A model generated the notes under the pieces. The model was not told where the DNA came from and ran no database searches. It worked only from the letters and a program-made list of their open reading frames with translations. Of a DNA stretch of 64,000 nucleotides, positions 17,483 through 25,083 are shown piece by piece (the first letter of the stretch is position 1; every line of letters begins with the position of its first letter). The stretch is from Fodinibacter sp963707895 (GTDB taxonomy: Bacteria > Actinomycetota > Actinomycetes > Actinomycetales > Dermatophilaceae): the NCBI GenBank assembly GCA_963707895.1, contig CAVPRS010000003.1:248001-312000 (forward strand), given 5' to 3'. The translations under genes and the position numbers were made by a program.

Positions 17483-18709
17483 TCAGGGCGGGTCGGCGCG
17501 GGTGGTGACGAGCCGCCGCGGGTCGTACTCGGGCAGCCACCGGGCGAGCCATGCACCCCCCGCCAGGGTGAGCAGGCCCACCGCCACGCTGGCCACCCCG
17601 ATGGTGGCGACGGCGGCGACGGCCGCGACGACGATCGACGCCCCGTTGTGCCCGACGAGCGAGAACAGCCGCCAGACGCCGAGGAAGGGCGCACGTCCGA
17701 CGGAGGGCGCGGCATCCGCACCGAGGGTCATGACGATGCCCGAGCCGAGGCCGTTGCCGACCCCCATCAGCAGGGCGAGGGCGCCGACGCCGGCCAGCGT
17801 GGTGGTGAACGGCAGGGCGACCAGCCCCAGCCCGAGCAGCACGGTGACGGGCACGGCGACCCAGACCCGGCCGTGCCGGTCCATGACGGTTCCGGCGGGG
17901 TAGAAGAGCACCACCTCGACCAGGGCCGCGGCGGCGAACACGAGCGAGGTCTGCGCGGCCGTGAGCCCGACGTGCTCGGCCCACAGGGGCACGACGACGA
18001 CCCGTGACGACCGGGCCAGCCCGATGGCCAGCACCCCCAGGCCCACGGTGAGCAGCACGCGACGGTTCTGCCGCACCACCCGGCGGACCGGGACGCGCTC
18101 GCGCTCGGTGGTCAGCTCGTCGTGGTGGGCGCCGAGGTCGGGGGTGAGCAGCGCGAGCAGCGCCGCGAGCAGGCCGGCGACGACGGCCACCGCGAAGGCG
18201 GCCTGCGGTCCCCAGTGGGCCACGACCGGTGCGCCGATGAGCGGACCGACGAACAGGCCGATGCGGGTGACCCCGCCCAGCGTCGACATGGCCCGCGCGC
18301 GCAGGTGCACCGGGGCGGCCGCGGTGAGGTAGCTCTGCCGGGCGAGGAGGAAGACGGCGCCGGTCGGTCCCATGAGCAGCACGGCCACCCCCAGCACCCA
18401 CAGGGTGGGGGCCACGAGGGCCAGGGCGCACGCGACGGCGTCGAGCGCGCCGGCGGCCACCAGGGCCCGACGCTCGCCGATCCGCTCGACGAGCACGCCG
18501 GCCGGGATGGCGGCCGCGAACTCGGAGAGCGTCGTGATGCCGACGAACAGGGCGGCGAGACCGACCGAGGCGCCCAGGCCTCGCGCGCTGAGGGCCACGA
18601 CGGGCAGCACCGCGCCGGCGCCGATCGACCAGATCGCCGACGGCCCGAAGGCGGGCAGGGCGATGCTGCGCAGCGAGAACTCCTCCGCCCCCGGTGTGCC
18701 CACGCCCAC
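17483..18709 (-). CDS. MFS transporter
   Basis: 408-residue MFS protein with twelve predicted helices. N-terminal half: GLAALFVGITTLSEFAAAIP and the loop ERIGERRALV; C-terminal half: YPAGTVMDRHGRVWVAV. Ends in a short basic tail (EYDPRRLVTTRADPP). Substrate unknown. It sits next to ideR on the same strand with a 58-bp gap, which might suggest metal or siderophore export, but no IdeR-type operator is visible, so this is only a possibility. The 74-bp hairpin repeat starts 19 bp upstream of its start codon. Confidence 0.85.
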   Translation of the reverse strand: MGVGTPGAEEFSLRSIALPAFGPSAIWSIGAGAVLPVVALSARGLGASVGLAALFVGITTLSEFAAAIPAGVLVERIGERRALVAAGALDAVACALALVAPTLWVLGVAVLLMGPTGAVFLLARQSYLTAAAPVHLRARAMSTLGGVTRIGLFVGPLIGAPVVAHWGPQAAFAVAVVAGLLAALLALLTPDLGAHHDELTTERERVPVRRVVRQNRRVLLTVGLGVLAIGLARSSRVVVVPLWAEHVGLTAAQTSLVFAAAALVEVVLFYPAGTVMDRHGRVWVAVPVTVLLGLGLVALPFTTTLAGVGALALLMGVGNGLGSGIVMTLGADAAPSVGRAPFLGVWRLFSLVGHNGASIVVAAVAAVATIGVASVAVGLLTLAGGAWLARWLPEYDPRRLVTTRADPP

Positions 18710-18727
18710 CTCCTCCTCGTCGTCCCA

Positions 18728-18801
18728 ACTTTCCCGCCCGATCCCGGAACCTTCACCTCAGCACCGGAACCGTTGTGGTGCGAACCTGAAGGTTCCGGTG
18801 T
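18728..18801 (+). repeat. 74-bp dispersed hairpin repeat, copy 1
   Basis: Begins ACTTTCCCGCCCGAT and continues into a long inverted repeat with arms GGAACCTTCA/TGAAGGTTCC and inner GCACC/GGTGC. A second, inverted copy lies at 21332-21405. It is found between the divergent MFS and thioesterase-like genes. Confidence 0.8.
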
Positions 18802-18843
18802 CGAGCTGCCCGGCACCCGTCGTCCGGGACCGTCGGCCCGGCT

Positions 18844-18863
18844 TTATCTTGACGTCAAGATAA
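18844..18863. promoter_or_regulatory. perfect 20-bp palindrome, probable repressor operator
   Basis: TTATCTTGACGTCAAGATAA reads identically on both strands. It is AT-rich in a GC-rich background and ends 33 bp before the GTG of the thioesterase-like gene, where a promoter would be. The form suits a dimeric regulator such as a MarR-family protein (inference); no regulator gene is adjacent. Confidence 0.7.
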
Positions 18864-18896
18864 CCCGTCGCGGGCTCGCGTGGGTAGGTTGGCGCC

Positions 18897-19649
18897 GTGC
18901 AGCTCACGATCGCGCACCGCTACTGCGGCCCACCGGAGTCCGGCAACGGCGGCTGGGTCAGCGGGGCCCTCGCCGGCCACGTGACGACCGGCCCGGAGCT
19001 CCCCGCCGTGACCGTACGGCTGGCGGCGCCCCCTCCCCTCGGCCGCCCGCTCGACCTGGTGTCAGTTCCCGCGTCCGGCGACGGCAGCGCCACCGTGCGC
19101 CTCCTCGACGGGGACCACCTCGTCGCCACCGCCGTCGCCGCCCCCGAGCTCTCGGATGACGTGCCACCGCCGGTCGCGCTTGACGCGGCAAGGCTCGCGG
19201 AGACCCGCTACGAGGGCCTGGTCGACCACCCGTTCCCCGACTGCTTCGCGTGCGGCACCCACCGCGACCCCGCCGATGCCCTCTGCCTCCGCCCCGGGCC
19301 GCTCGACGACGGCACCGGCCGGTACGCCGCGACCTGGACCCCGCGGGAGGCGGACCCGCCCCTCGTGTGGGCGGCGCTCGACTGCCCCGGCGGCTGGTCG
19401 GCCGGCATCGCCGGGCGACCGATGGTGCTCGGCACGATGACGACCAGGGTCCTGGCCCTGCCCGTGGTGGGCGAGGAGCACGTCATCCTCGCGTGGCAGC
19501 GTGGAGCCGAGGGCCGCAAGCACCACTCCGGCTCGGCCCTGTTCTCGCCCGGCGGCGAGCTGCTGGCGCGCGCCGAGGCCACCTGGATCGCCGTCGACCC
19601 CACCACCTTCCGACCCACCAGCCCACCGCGATCCCAGGACCGACCATGA
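18897..19649 (+). CDS. hotdog-fold thioesterase-like protein
   Basis: 250 residues. The central FPDCFACGTHRDPADAL and DCPGGWSAGIAG motifs are typical of double-hotdog, acyl-CoA thioesterase-like proteins, and the N-terminus (AHRYCGPPESGNGGWVSGAL) fits the same group. The substrate is unknown. The stop overlaps the following SDR start by 4 nt, so the two enzymes are probably made together and act on related acyl or oxidised compounds (inference). Controlled by the palindrome at 18844. Confidence 0.7.
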   Translation: MQLTIAHRYCGPPESGNGGWVSGALAGHVTTGPELPAVTVRLAAPPPLGRPLDLVSVPASGDGSATVRLLDGDHLVATAVAAPELSDDVPPPVALDAARLAETRYEGLVDHPFPDCFACGTHRDPADALCLRPGPLDDGTGRYAATWTPREADPPLVWAALDCPGGWSAGIAGRPMVLGTMTTRVLALPVVGEEHVILAWQRGAEGRKHHSGSALFSPGGELLARAEATWIAVDPTTFRPTSPPRSQDRP

Positions 19650-20446
19650 CCTCCACCACCGAATCCCTCGACTCCCCCGACTCGGCAACGAACCCCACCC
19701 CCGCCGAACGAACGGCCGTCGTCACCGGCGCGAGCAGCGGCATCGGCGCCGCGACGGCACGCCTGCTGGCGGAGCAGGGCTTCCGCGTCGTGTGCGCTGC
19801 CCGGCGGGTCGAGCGGGTCGAGGCCCTCGCCTCGGAGATCGGCGGGTTGGCCGTGGCGTGCGACGTCACGAGCGACGACGACGTCGCCCGGCTGGCCCGG
19901 GCCGCCGGTGACCGCGTGCACGTGCTCGTCAACAACGCCGGCGGGGCCCTGGGTCTCGAGCCGGTCTCGCAGGGCGACGTCGAGCTGTGGCAGCAGATGT
20001 ACGCGACCAACGTGCTCGGCACGCTGCGGGTCACCAAGGCCCTGCTGCCGGCGCTCGTCGCGGCCGACGGCGAGGGCGTCGTCGTCAACGTCGGCTCGAT
20101 CGCGGGCTTCCTCGCCTACGAGGGCGGCGGCGGCTACACGGTGGCCAAGCACGGTGTGCACGTGATGACCGAGACTCTTCGCCTCGAGCTGGTCGACCAG
20201 CCGGTGCGCATCACGCTGGTCGCGCCGGGGATGGTGCACACCGAGGAGTTCTCGCTGACCCGCTTCGGCGGCGACCAGGCGCGCGCGGATGCCGTGTACA
20301 CCGGGGTGCCGAACCCCCTCGTCGCCGACGACGTCGCCGACGCCATCGTCTGGATGGCGACCCGCCCGGCCCACGTCAACATCGACCTGCTGGTCGTCAA
20401 GCCGCGCGCCCAGGCCGCCCCGCACAAGGTCCACCGGGAGACGTGA
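19646..20446 (+). CDS. short-chain dehydrogenase/reductase (classical SDR)
   Basis: 266 residues. NAD(P)-binding TGASSGIGAATARLL near residue 28, NNAGGALG, and the catalytic set Asn (YATNVLGTL), Ser (NVGSIAGFLA), Tyr-x3-Lys (YTVAKHG) are all present. The CAARR after beta-2 suggests NADP preference. The segment from VAPGMVHTEEFS to VDVNIDLLVV is close to YdfG-type 3-hydroxy acid (serine/threonine) dehydrogenases, so oxidation of a small beta-hydroxy acid is likely but not proven. Translationally coupled to the thioesterase-like gene. Confidence 0.88.
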   Translation: MTSTTESLDSPDSATNPTPAERTAVVTGASSGIGAATARLLAEQGFRVVCAARRVERVEALASEIGGLAVACDVTSDDDVARLARAAGDRVHVLVNNAGGALGLEPVSQGDVELWQQMYATNVLGTLRVTKALLPALVAADGEGVVVNVGSIAGFLAYEGGGGYTVAKHGVHVMTETLRLELVDQPVRITLVAPGMVHTEEFSLTRFGGDQARADAVYTGVPNPLVADDVADAIVWMATRPAHVNIDLLVVKPRAQAAPHKVHRET

Positions 20447-20564
20447 CCAGTCCGCCCGGCATCCGCAGCCATCGACTTCGTGCGATGTACACACCGTTCT
20501 GACCACCGCAGACGCGCAAGAACCGCGTGCAAGTCGCACGAGTCGGCGGGATGAAGGGAGGCCC

Positions 20565-21314
20565 TCAGGGCTGGCGGCGGTGGACCTCCCACGAGGCGGG
20601 GTCGCCGAGGTCGCCCTCGTCGACCCGGGTGAACACGAGCCGGTCGTGCAGGCGGTTGCGCCGACCCGCCCAGAACTCGACCTCGTCGGGAACGATCCGA
20701 AAGCCGCCCCAGAAGTCGGGCACCGGCACGTCGTCTTCGCTACCGCGGTCGGGGAAGGCCGCCGCCCGCGCGGCGTACTGCGCCTCGAGCTCGGCCCGCG
20801 AGCCGATCGGCTCGGACTGCCGCGACGCCCAGGCCGAGATCCGCGAGGCCCACGGCCGCGAGTCGAAGTACTCCTCGACCTCCTCGGGGTCCAGCTGCAC
20901 CGCGGTGCCGCGGAACCGGATCGCACGGTACATCGCCGGCCAGGTCAGGGCCGCCGCCGCCGCGGACCTGCGGGTGAGCTCGCGCCCCTTGGTCGAGGTC
21001 AGCGCCGTGACGAACCCGGGGCCCCGCTCGTCGAGGAAGCGCATGAGCACGGTGCGCACGTTCGGCCGCCCGTCGCCGTCGACGGTCGCCACCGACATGG
21101 CCAGGGGCTCGAAGACGTCGGGGTTCACCTCCGCGCGGGCCACGGCCTCGTCGACCCAGGCCCGCGCCTGTGCGTAGGGGGTTCCGAGGAGCGCGGACTC
21201 GGTGAGGCCGTCACCGTCGTAGTCGACCCTCGGGGAGCCGAGGGCGGCCCGACGGATGGCGTCGCCGGCCGCGCCCGCCCTCGTGCCCGATCGTAGGTCG
21301 CGTGCCGGCGCCAC
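20565..21314 (-). CDS. pdxH: pyridoxine/pyridoxamine 5'-phosphate oxidase
   Basis: FMN enzyme that makes pyridoxal 5'-phosphate, the cofactor used by SerC and the decarboxylase elsewhere in this window. 249 residues with the PdxH order: AARADV-like linker EAVARAEVNPDVFEPLAMSV, FMN site RPNVRTVLMRFLDERG, ALTWPAMYRAIRFRG, SRISAWASRQSEPI, and the C-terminal signature FWGGFRIVPDEVEFWAGR then RLHDRLVFTR. The first 25 residues are poorly constrained, so the exact GTG start is uncertain. Convergent with the SDR gene; an imperfect inverted repeat lies in the 118-bp gap. Confidence 0.92.
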   Translation of the reverse strand: MAPARDLRSGTRAGAAGDAIRRAALGSPRVDYDGDGLTESALLGTPYAQARAWVDEAVARAEVNPDVFEPLAMSVATVDGDGRPNVRTVLMRFLDERGPGFVTALTSTKGRELTRRSAAAAALTWPAMYRAIRFRGTAVQLDPEEVEEYFDSRPWASRISAWASRQSEPIGSRAELEAQYAARAAAFPDRGSEDDVPVPDFWGGFRIVPDEVEFWAGRRNRLHDRLVFTRVDEGDLGDPASWEVHRRQP

Positions 21315-21331
21315 ATCCGGCCGGCCGCTTC

Positions 21332-21405
21332 ACACCAGAACCTTCACCTTCGCGCCACTTCCGTTCCGGTGCGAAGGTGAAGGTTCCCTCATCGGGCGGG
21401 AAAGT
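21332..21405 (-). repeat. 74-bp dispersed hairpin repeat, copy 2
   Basis: Reverse complement of the element at 18728: on the minus strand it reads ACTTTCCCGCCCGAT, then arms GGAACCTTCACCTTCGC and GCGAAGGTGAAGGTTC, almost perfectly paired. It lies 12 bp past the stop of the MFS gene at 21417 and just upstream of pdxH, so it could act as the MFS terminator. Confidence 0.8.
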
Positions 21406-21416
21406 CCGGTCGAAGG

Positions 21417-22712
21417 TCACGGCGTGGGGTGGCGGGCGTCGTAGCGCAGGAAGCCCGGCTGGCGCAGCGAGAGCAGCCCGATGGCCACGAGGCACGCGAT
21501 GCCGCCGACGACCGCCGTCCACCCCTCGCCGATCCGCTCGGCCACCGCACCCCCGAGCAGCTCACCGACCCTCGGGCCACCCGCCACGACGACGATGAAC
21601 ACGCCCTGCAACCGACCACGCATCCGGTCGGGCGCCGCGGACTGCAGGATCGTGGTGCGGAAGACGGCGCTCACGGCATCCGACGCCCCGGCGAACGCCA
21701 TCGCGAGCAGCGCGCCCCACAGGGCCTGGGTCGGCGTGAGCCACCCTCCGGCCCCGAGCAGGCAGACCCCCAGGCCGACGATGCCGATCGCCCAGCCGCA
21801 CACGCTCACCATGATCGCCAGGCCCTGGCGTCGCACCGCGCCGAGCCGCCCGGACGTCAGGGTCGCCAGCACCGCGCCGACCGCCGCCGCGGCGTAGAGG
21901 TAGCCCACGGTGCGCGCGCCGCCCCCGAGGATCACCGCCCCGGCCGCGGGGAAGAGCACCCGCGGCTGGGCCAGCAGCATCGCCGCGATGTCGGCGATGA
22001 ACGTCATCCGCACGTTGGGGGCGGTGCGCAGGAAGCGGAAGCCGTCGAGCACCGAGGCCAGCCCGGCGCGGGTGGCCTCACCGGCCAGGTGCGCCTCGGG
22101 CGGCAGGGGCTGCAGCCGCCAGAGCCCCCACAGCGCGGCCATCGTCACGAGCGCGTCGGCGGTGTAGGCCCAGGCGAAGCCGCCCAGGTCGACGAGCAGC
22201 CCGGCCATCAGCGGCCCGACCATCATCGCCGTCGACATCGCGAACACCCCGAGGGCGTTGGCGGCCGGGAGCTGCTCGCGCGGCAGGATCCGCGGGTAGA
22301 TGCTCTGGCGCGCGGGTGAGCTCACCCCGAAGGCGCCGTTCCACACGGCCACGAGCAGGTAGAGCACCCACACGTTCTCGTTGCCGAGCCACGCCTGCAG
22401 CGCGCAGGCGATCGACGTCGCCCACGCCACGAGGTTGGCCACGAGCGCCACGAGCCGCCGGTCGTGGTGGTCGGACAGGGAGCCGCCGTACAGACCGAAG
22501 GCCACGAGCGGCACCAGCGCGAACAACCCGACGAGCCCGACGGATGCCGTCGAGCCGGTGATCGAGTAGACCTGCAGCCCGATGGCGACCACGGCCATCT
22601 GCGACCCGACGTTCGAGAGCGTGAAGCCGGCGTACAGGCGCCGGTACGCCGGGTTGACCCGCAGCGGGGTGAGGTCCGGCAGGTGTTCGCGCAGCACCCG
22701 GCGATTCTGCAC
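21417..22712 (-). CDS. MFS exporter, EntS-like
   Basis: 431 residues. The layout matches the enterobactin-exporter (EntS) branch of MFS: short cytosolic start HLPDLTPLRVNPAYRRLYAG, then TLSNVGSQMAVVAIGLQVYS, loop GGSLSDHHDRRLVA, SSPARQSIYPRILPREQLPA, and C-terminal RMRGRLQGVFIVVVAGGPRV. Members export siderophores or drugs; the substrate here is unknown. ATG at 22712 is 49 bp from the divergent NYN gene. Hairpin repeat copy 2 follows the stop. Confidence 0.85.
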   Translation of the reverse strand: MQNRRVLREHLPDLTPLRVNPAYRRLYAGFTLSNVGSQMAVVAIGLQVYSITGSTASVGLVGLFALVPLVAFGLYGGSLSDHHDRRLVALVANLVAWATSIACALQAWLGNENVWVLYLLVAVWNGAFGVSSPARQSIYPRILPREQLPAANALGVFAMSTAMMVGPLMAGLLVDLGGFAWAYTADALVTMAALWGLWRLQPLPPEAHLAGEATRAGLASVLDGFRFLRTAPNVRMTFIADIAAMLLAQPRVLFPAAGAVILGGGARTVGYLYAAAAVGAVLATLTSGRLGAVRRQGLAIMVSVCGWAIGIVGLGVCLLGAGGWLTPTQALWGALLAMAFAGASDAVSAVFRTTILQSAAPDRMRGRLQGVFIVVVAGGPRVGELLGGAVAERIGEGWTAVVGGIACLVAIGLLSLRQPGFLRYDARHPTP

Positions 22713-22761
22713 GAGGGTCCCGGCCGGTCGGCACGGCGGCCGGCGGGGCTAGGGTCCGTGC

Positions 22762-23766
22762 ATGGACAAACCGGCGCAGATCGCGCTCCTCATCGACGCC
22801 GACAACGCGACGGCCTCGCGGATCGACGTCATCCTCGGAGAGCTGTCGCGGCTCGGCGAGACCAACGTGCGTCGCGCCTACGGCAACTGGACCAAGACCG
22901 GCCTGAAGTCGTGGCAGGAGGTGTTGCACGAGAACGCGATCCGCCCGGTGCAGCAGTTCGACCCGAGCAAGGGCAAGAACGCCAGCGACATCGCCCTGGC
23001 CGTCGACGCCGTCGAGATCCTGCACACCCAGCGCCCCGACGCCTTCGCGCTGGTGTCGTCCGACGCCGACTTCACCCCGCTCGTCATGCACCTGCGCGAG
23101 CACGGCGCCCACGTCTACGGCTTCGGCGACGCGAAGACGCCGGCGCCGTTCCAGAGCGCGTGCACCCGCTTCCTCGTGCTCAACCGGCTCTCCTCCCCGA
23201 GCGGCCAGGCCGACGCGGGGCCCGAGCCCACCACCGCGGATGCCGTGTCGTCACCCGCCGACGAGCCCGCCGCACCCGCGTCGGGCCGGCGTCGGGCCAC
23301 CGCGAAGGCGACGAGCACGGCCACCGGGGCGAGCACCGCGGCAGGCGCGACGAAGGCGACGGCGAAGGACACGGCATCCGCGAAGAAGACGGCGGCCAAG
23401 GCGGCGACGACGGCATCGACGAAGGCGGCCGCGGCGGCCGACGCCCAGGCCGCGCAGTCCCAGACTCCGGCGCGAGCAACCCGTGCGCAGCTGCGCGGCG
23501 ACCGCAAGCTCGTGGCGCTGCTGCGCCGCGCGGTCGAGGGCGCGGCCGACGACTCCGGCTGGGCGCGGGTGGGCACCGTCGGCAACCACATCTCGAACCA
23601 GTCCTCGTTCGACCCGCGCAACTACGGCTACGCGAAGCTGAGCCGGCTGCTCGAGGCGACCGACCTGTTCGACATCCGCGACAGCGGCGGCCAGGCGATG
23701 GCCGTGCGCGACCGCCGCGGCTCGGCGGGAGCGTCCACCAACGGGACCAGCGCTGGGAACCCGTGA
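22762..23766 (+). CDS. NYN/LabA-like nuclease-fold protein with C-terminal OST-HTH (LOTUS) domain
   Basis: 334 residues. The PIN-like NYN domain is at 1-145, with the acidic set LLIDADNATA, KNASDIALAVDA and VSSDADFTPLV that would coordinate metal for RNA cleavage. Residues 150-235 are a low-complexity Ala/Lys/Thr linker (KKTAAKAATTASTKAAA). The C-terminal OST-HTH domain, about 240-320 (VALLRRAVEGAADDSGWARV, FDPRNYGYAKLSRLLEATD), binds RNA in related proteins. Probable RNA-processing factor, target unknown. Upstream it is divergent from the MFS gene. Confidence 0.9.
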   Translation: MDKPAQIALLIDADNATASRIDVILGELSRLGETNVRRAYGNWTKTGLKSWQEVLHENAIRPVQQFDPSKGKNASDIALAVDAVEILHTQRPDAFALVSSDADFTPLVMHLREHGAHVYGFGDAKTPAPFQSACTRFLVLNRLSSPSGQADAGPEPTTADAVSSPADEPAAPASGRRRATAKATSTATGASTAAGATKATAKDTASAKKTAAKAATTASTKAAAAADAQAAQSQTPARATRAQLRGDRKLVALLRRAVEGAADDSGWARVGTVGNHISNQSSFDPRNYGYAKLSRLLEATDLFDIRDSGGQAMAVRDRRGSAGASTNGTSAGNP

Positions 23767-23824
23767 CGTCGGCGTGCACAATGGGGCCGCCCGACAAAGG
23801 CGACGAGCGACGATTGGGGACCCC

Positions 23825-24958
23825 ATGACCACGGCACCGACCGGGACCGCACATCCCGAGAGCGACCCTGACTTCCGGCCCGGCCTGGAGGGCGTCGTCG
23901 CCTTCGAGTCAGAGATCGCCGAGCCCGACAAGGAGGGTGGCGCGCTGCGCTACCGGGGCGTCGACATCAACGACCTCGTCGGGCGGGTGTCGTTCGGCCA
24001 GGTCTGGGGGCTGCTGGTCGACGACGAGTTCGACCCGGGTCTTCCTCCCGCAGAACCGTTCCCGCTGCCGGTGCACACCGGCGACATCCGGGTCGACGTG
24101 CAGTCAGCCCTCGCGCAGCTGGCCCCGGTGTGGGGGTTCAAGCCGCTGCTCGACATCGACGACGACGAGGCCCGCGAGAACCTCGCCCGCGCCTCGGTCA
24201 TGGCGATCTCGTTCATCGGCCAGGCCGCGCACGGGCAGAGCACGCCGATGGTGCCGCAGAGCGAGGTCGACAAGGGGCGCACCATCGCCGAGCGGTTCAT
24301 GATCCGCTGGCGCGGCGAGCCCGACCCCAAGCACGTCGATGCCATCGACTCCTACTTCATCTCCGCGGCCGAGCACGGCATGAACGCCTCGACCTTCACG
24401 GCCCGGGTCATCGCCTCCACGGGCGCTGACGTCGCGGCCTGTCTCTCGGGCGCGATCGGCGCCCTCTCCGGTCCGCTGCACGGTGGCGCCCCGAGCCGCG
24501 CCCAGCACATGATCGAGGGTGTCGAGCAGATGGGCGACGCCCGCCGCTACGTCAAGGAGGTGCTCGACCGCAAGGAGCGCCTGATGGGCTTCGGCCACCG
24601 CGTGTACCGCGCCTACGACCCGCGCGCCACGGTGCTGCGCGACACCTGCAAGCGCCTGGGGACCCCGCGCTACGAGGTCGCCCTCGAGCTCGAGAAGGCT
24701 GCCATCGCCGAGCTCGCAGAGCGCTACCCCGAGCGCCGCATGGAGACCAACGTCGACTTCTGGGCCGCGGTGCTGCTCGACTTCGCCGAGGTGCCCGCCG
24801 ACATGATGACCCCGCTGTTCGCCTCGGCGCGCACCGCCGGGTGGTCGGCGCACATCCTGGAGCAGAAGCGCACCGGCCGGCTGATCCGGCCCAGCGCCCG
24901 CTACATCGGCCACGGCCCGCGCCCGATCGAGGACGTCAAGGGCTTCCGCGCCCACTGA
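23825..24958 (+). CDS. citA: citrate synthase, CitA (type II small) family
   Basis: Condenses oxaloacetate and acetyl-CoA at the entry to the TCA cycle. 377 residues, colinear with mycobacterial CitA: GVVAFESEIAEPDKEGGALR and YRGVDINDLV at the start, active-site His in LHGGAPSRA, His in GFGHRVYRAYDPRA, Asp in ETNVDFWAAVLLD. The closely related 2-methylcitrate synthase activity cannot be excluded from sequence. ATG 23825 is preferred to the upstream GTG because homology starts at the GLEGVVAF region shortly after. Single gene with its own upstream region of 58 bp. Confidence 0.9.
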   Translation: MTTAPTGTAHPESDPDFRPGLEGVVAFESEIAEPDKEGGALRYRGVDINDLVGRVSFGQVWGLLVDDEFDPGLPPAEPFPLPVHTGDIRVDVQSALAQLAPVWGFKPLLDIDDDEARENLARASVMAISFIGQAAHGQSTPMVPQSEVDKGRTIAERFMIRWRGEPDPKHVDAIDSYFISAAEHGMNASTFTARVIASTGADVAACLSGAIGALSGPLHGGAPSRAQHMIEGVEQMGDARRYVKEVLDRKERLMGFGHRVYRAYDPRATVLRDTCKRLGTPRYEVALELEKAAIAELAERYPERRMETNVDFWAAVLLDFAEVPADMMTPLFASARTAGWSAHILEQKRTGRLIRPSARYIGHGPRPIEDVKGFRAH

Positions 24959-25083
24959 CCCCCTCATCCGTGGGTGTCGGCGGAGTCGCCCGTCGACAGC
25001 GGTCGCCGACACCGCCGCACCGGCATAGGCTCGCCGCCAGACCGGCCCCCACACCGGATGCCGGCTGCCCCCCGGAGGTGCCC

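Noticed and set aside
18710..18896. IdeR iron box before the MFS gene next to ideR
   Set aside because: No TTAGGTTAGCCTAACC-like sequence found; the palindrome at 18844 is a different type.
20447..20564. Inverted repeat CGACTTCGTGCGA ... TCGCACGAGTCG between SDR and pdxH
   Set aside because: Arms are imperfect and far apart (about 60 bp); could be a terminator but not firm enough to list.
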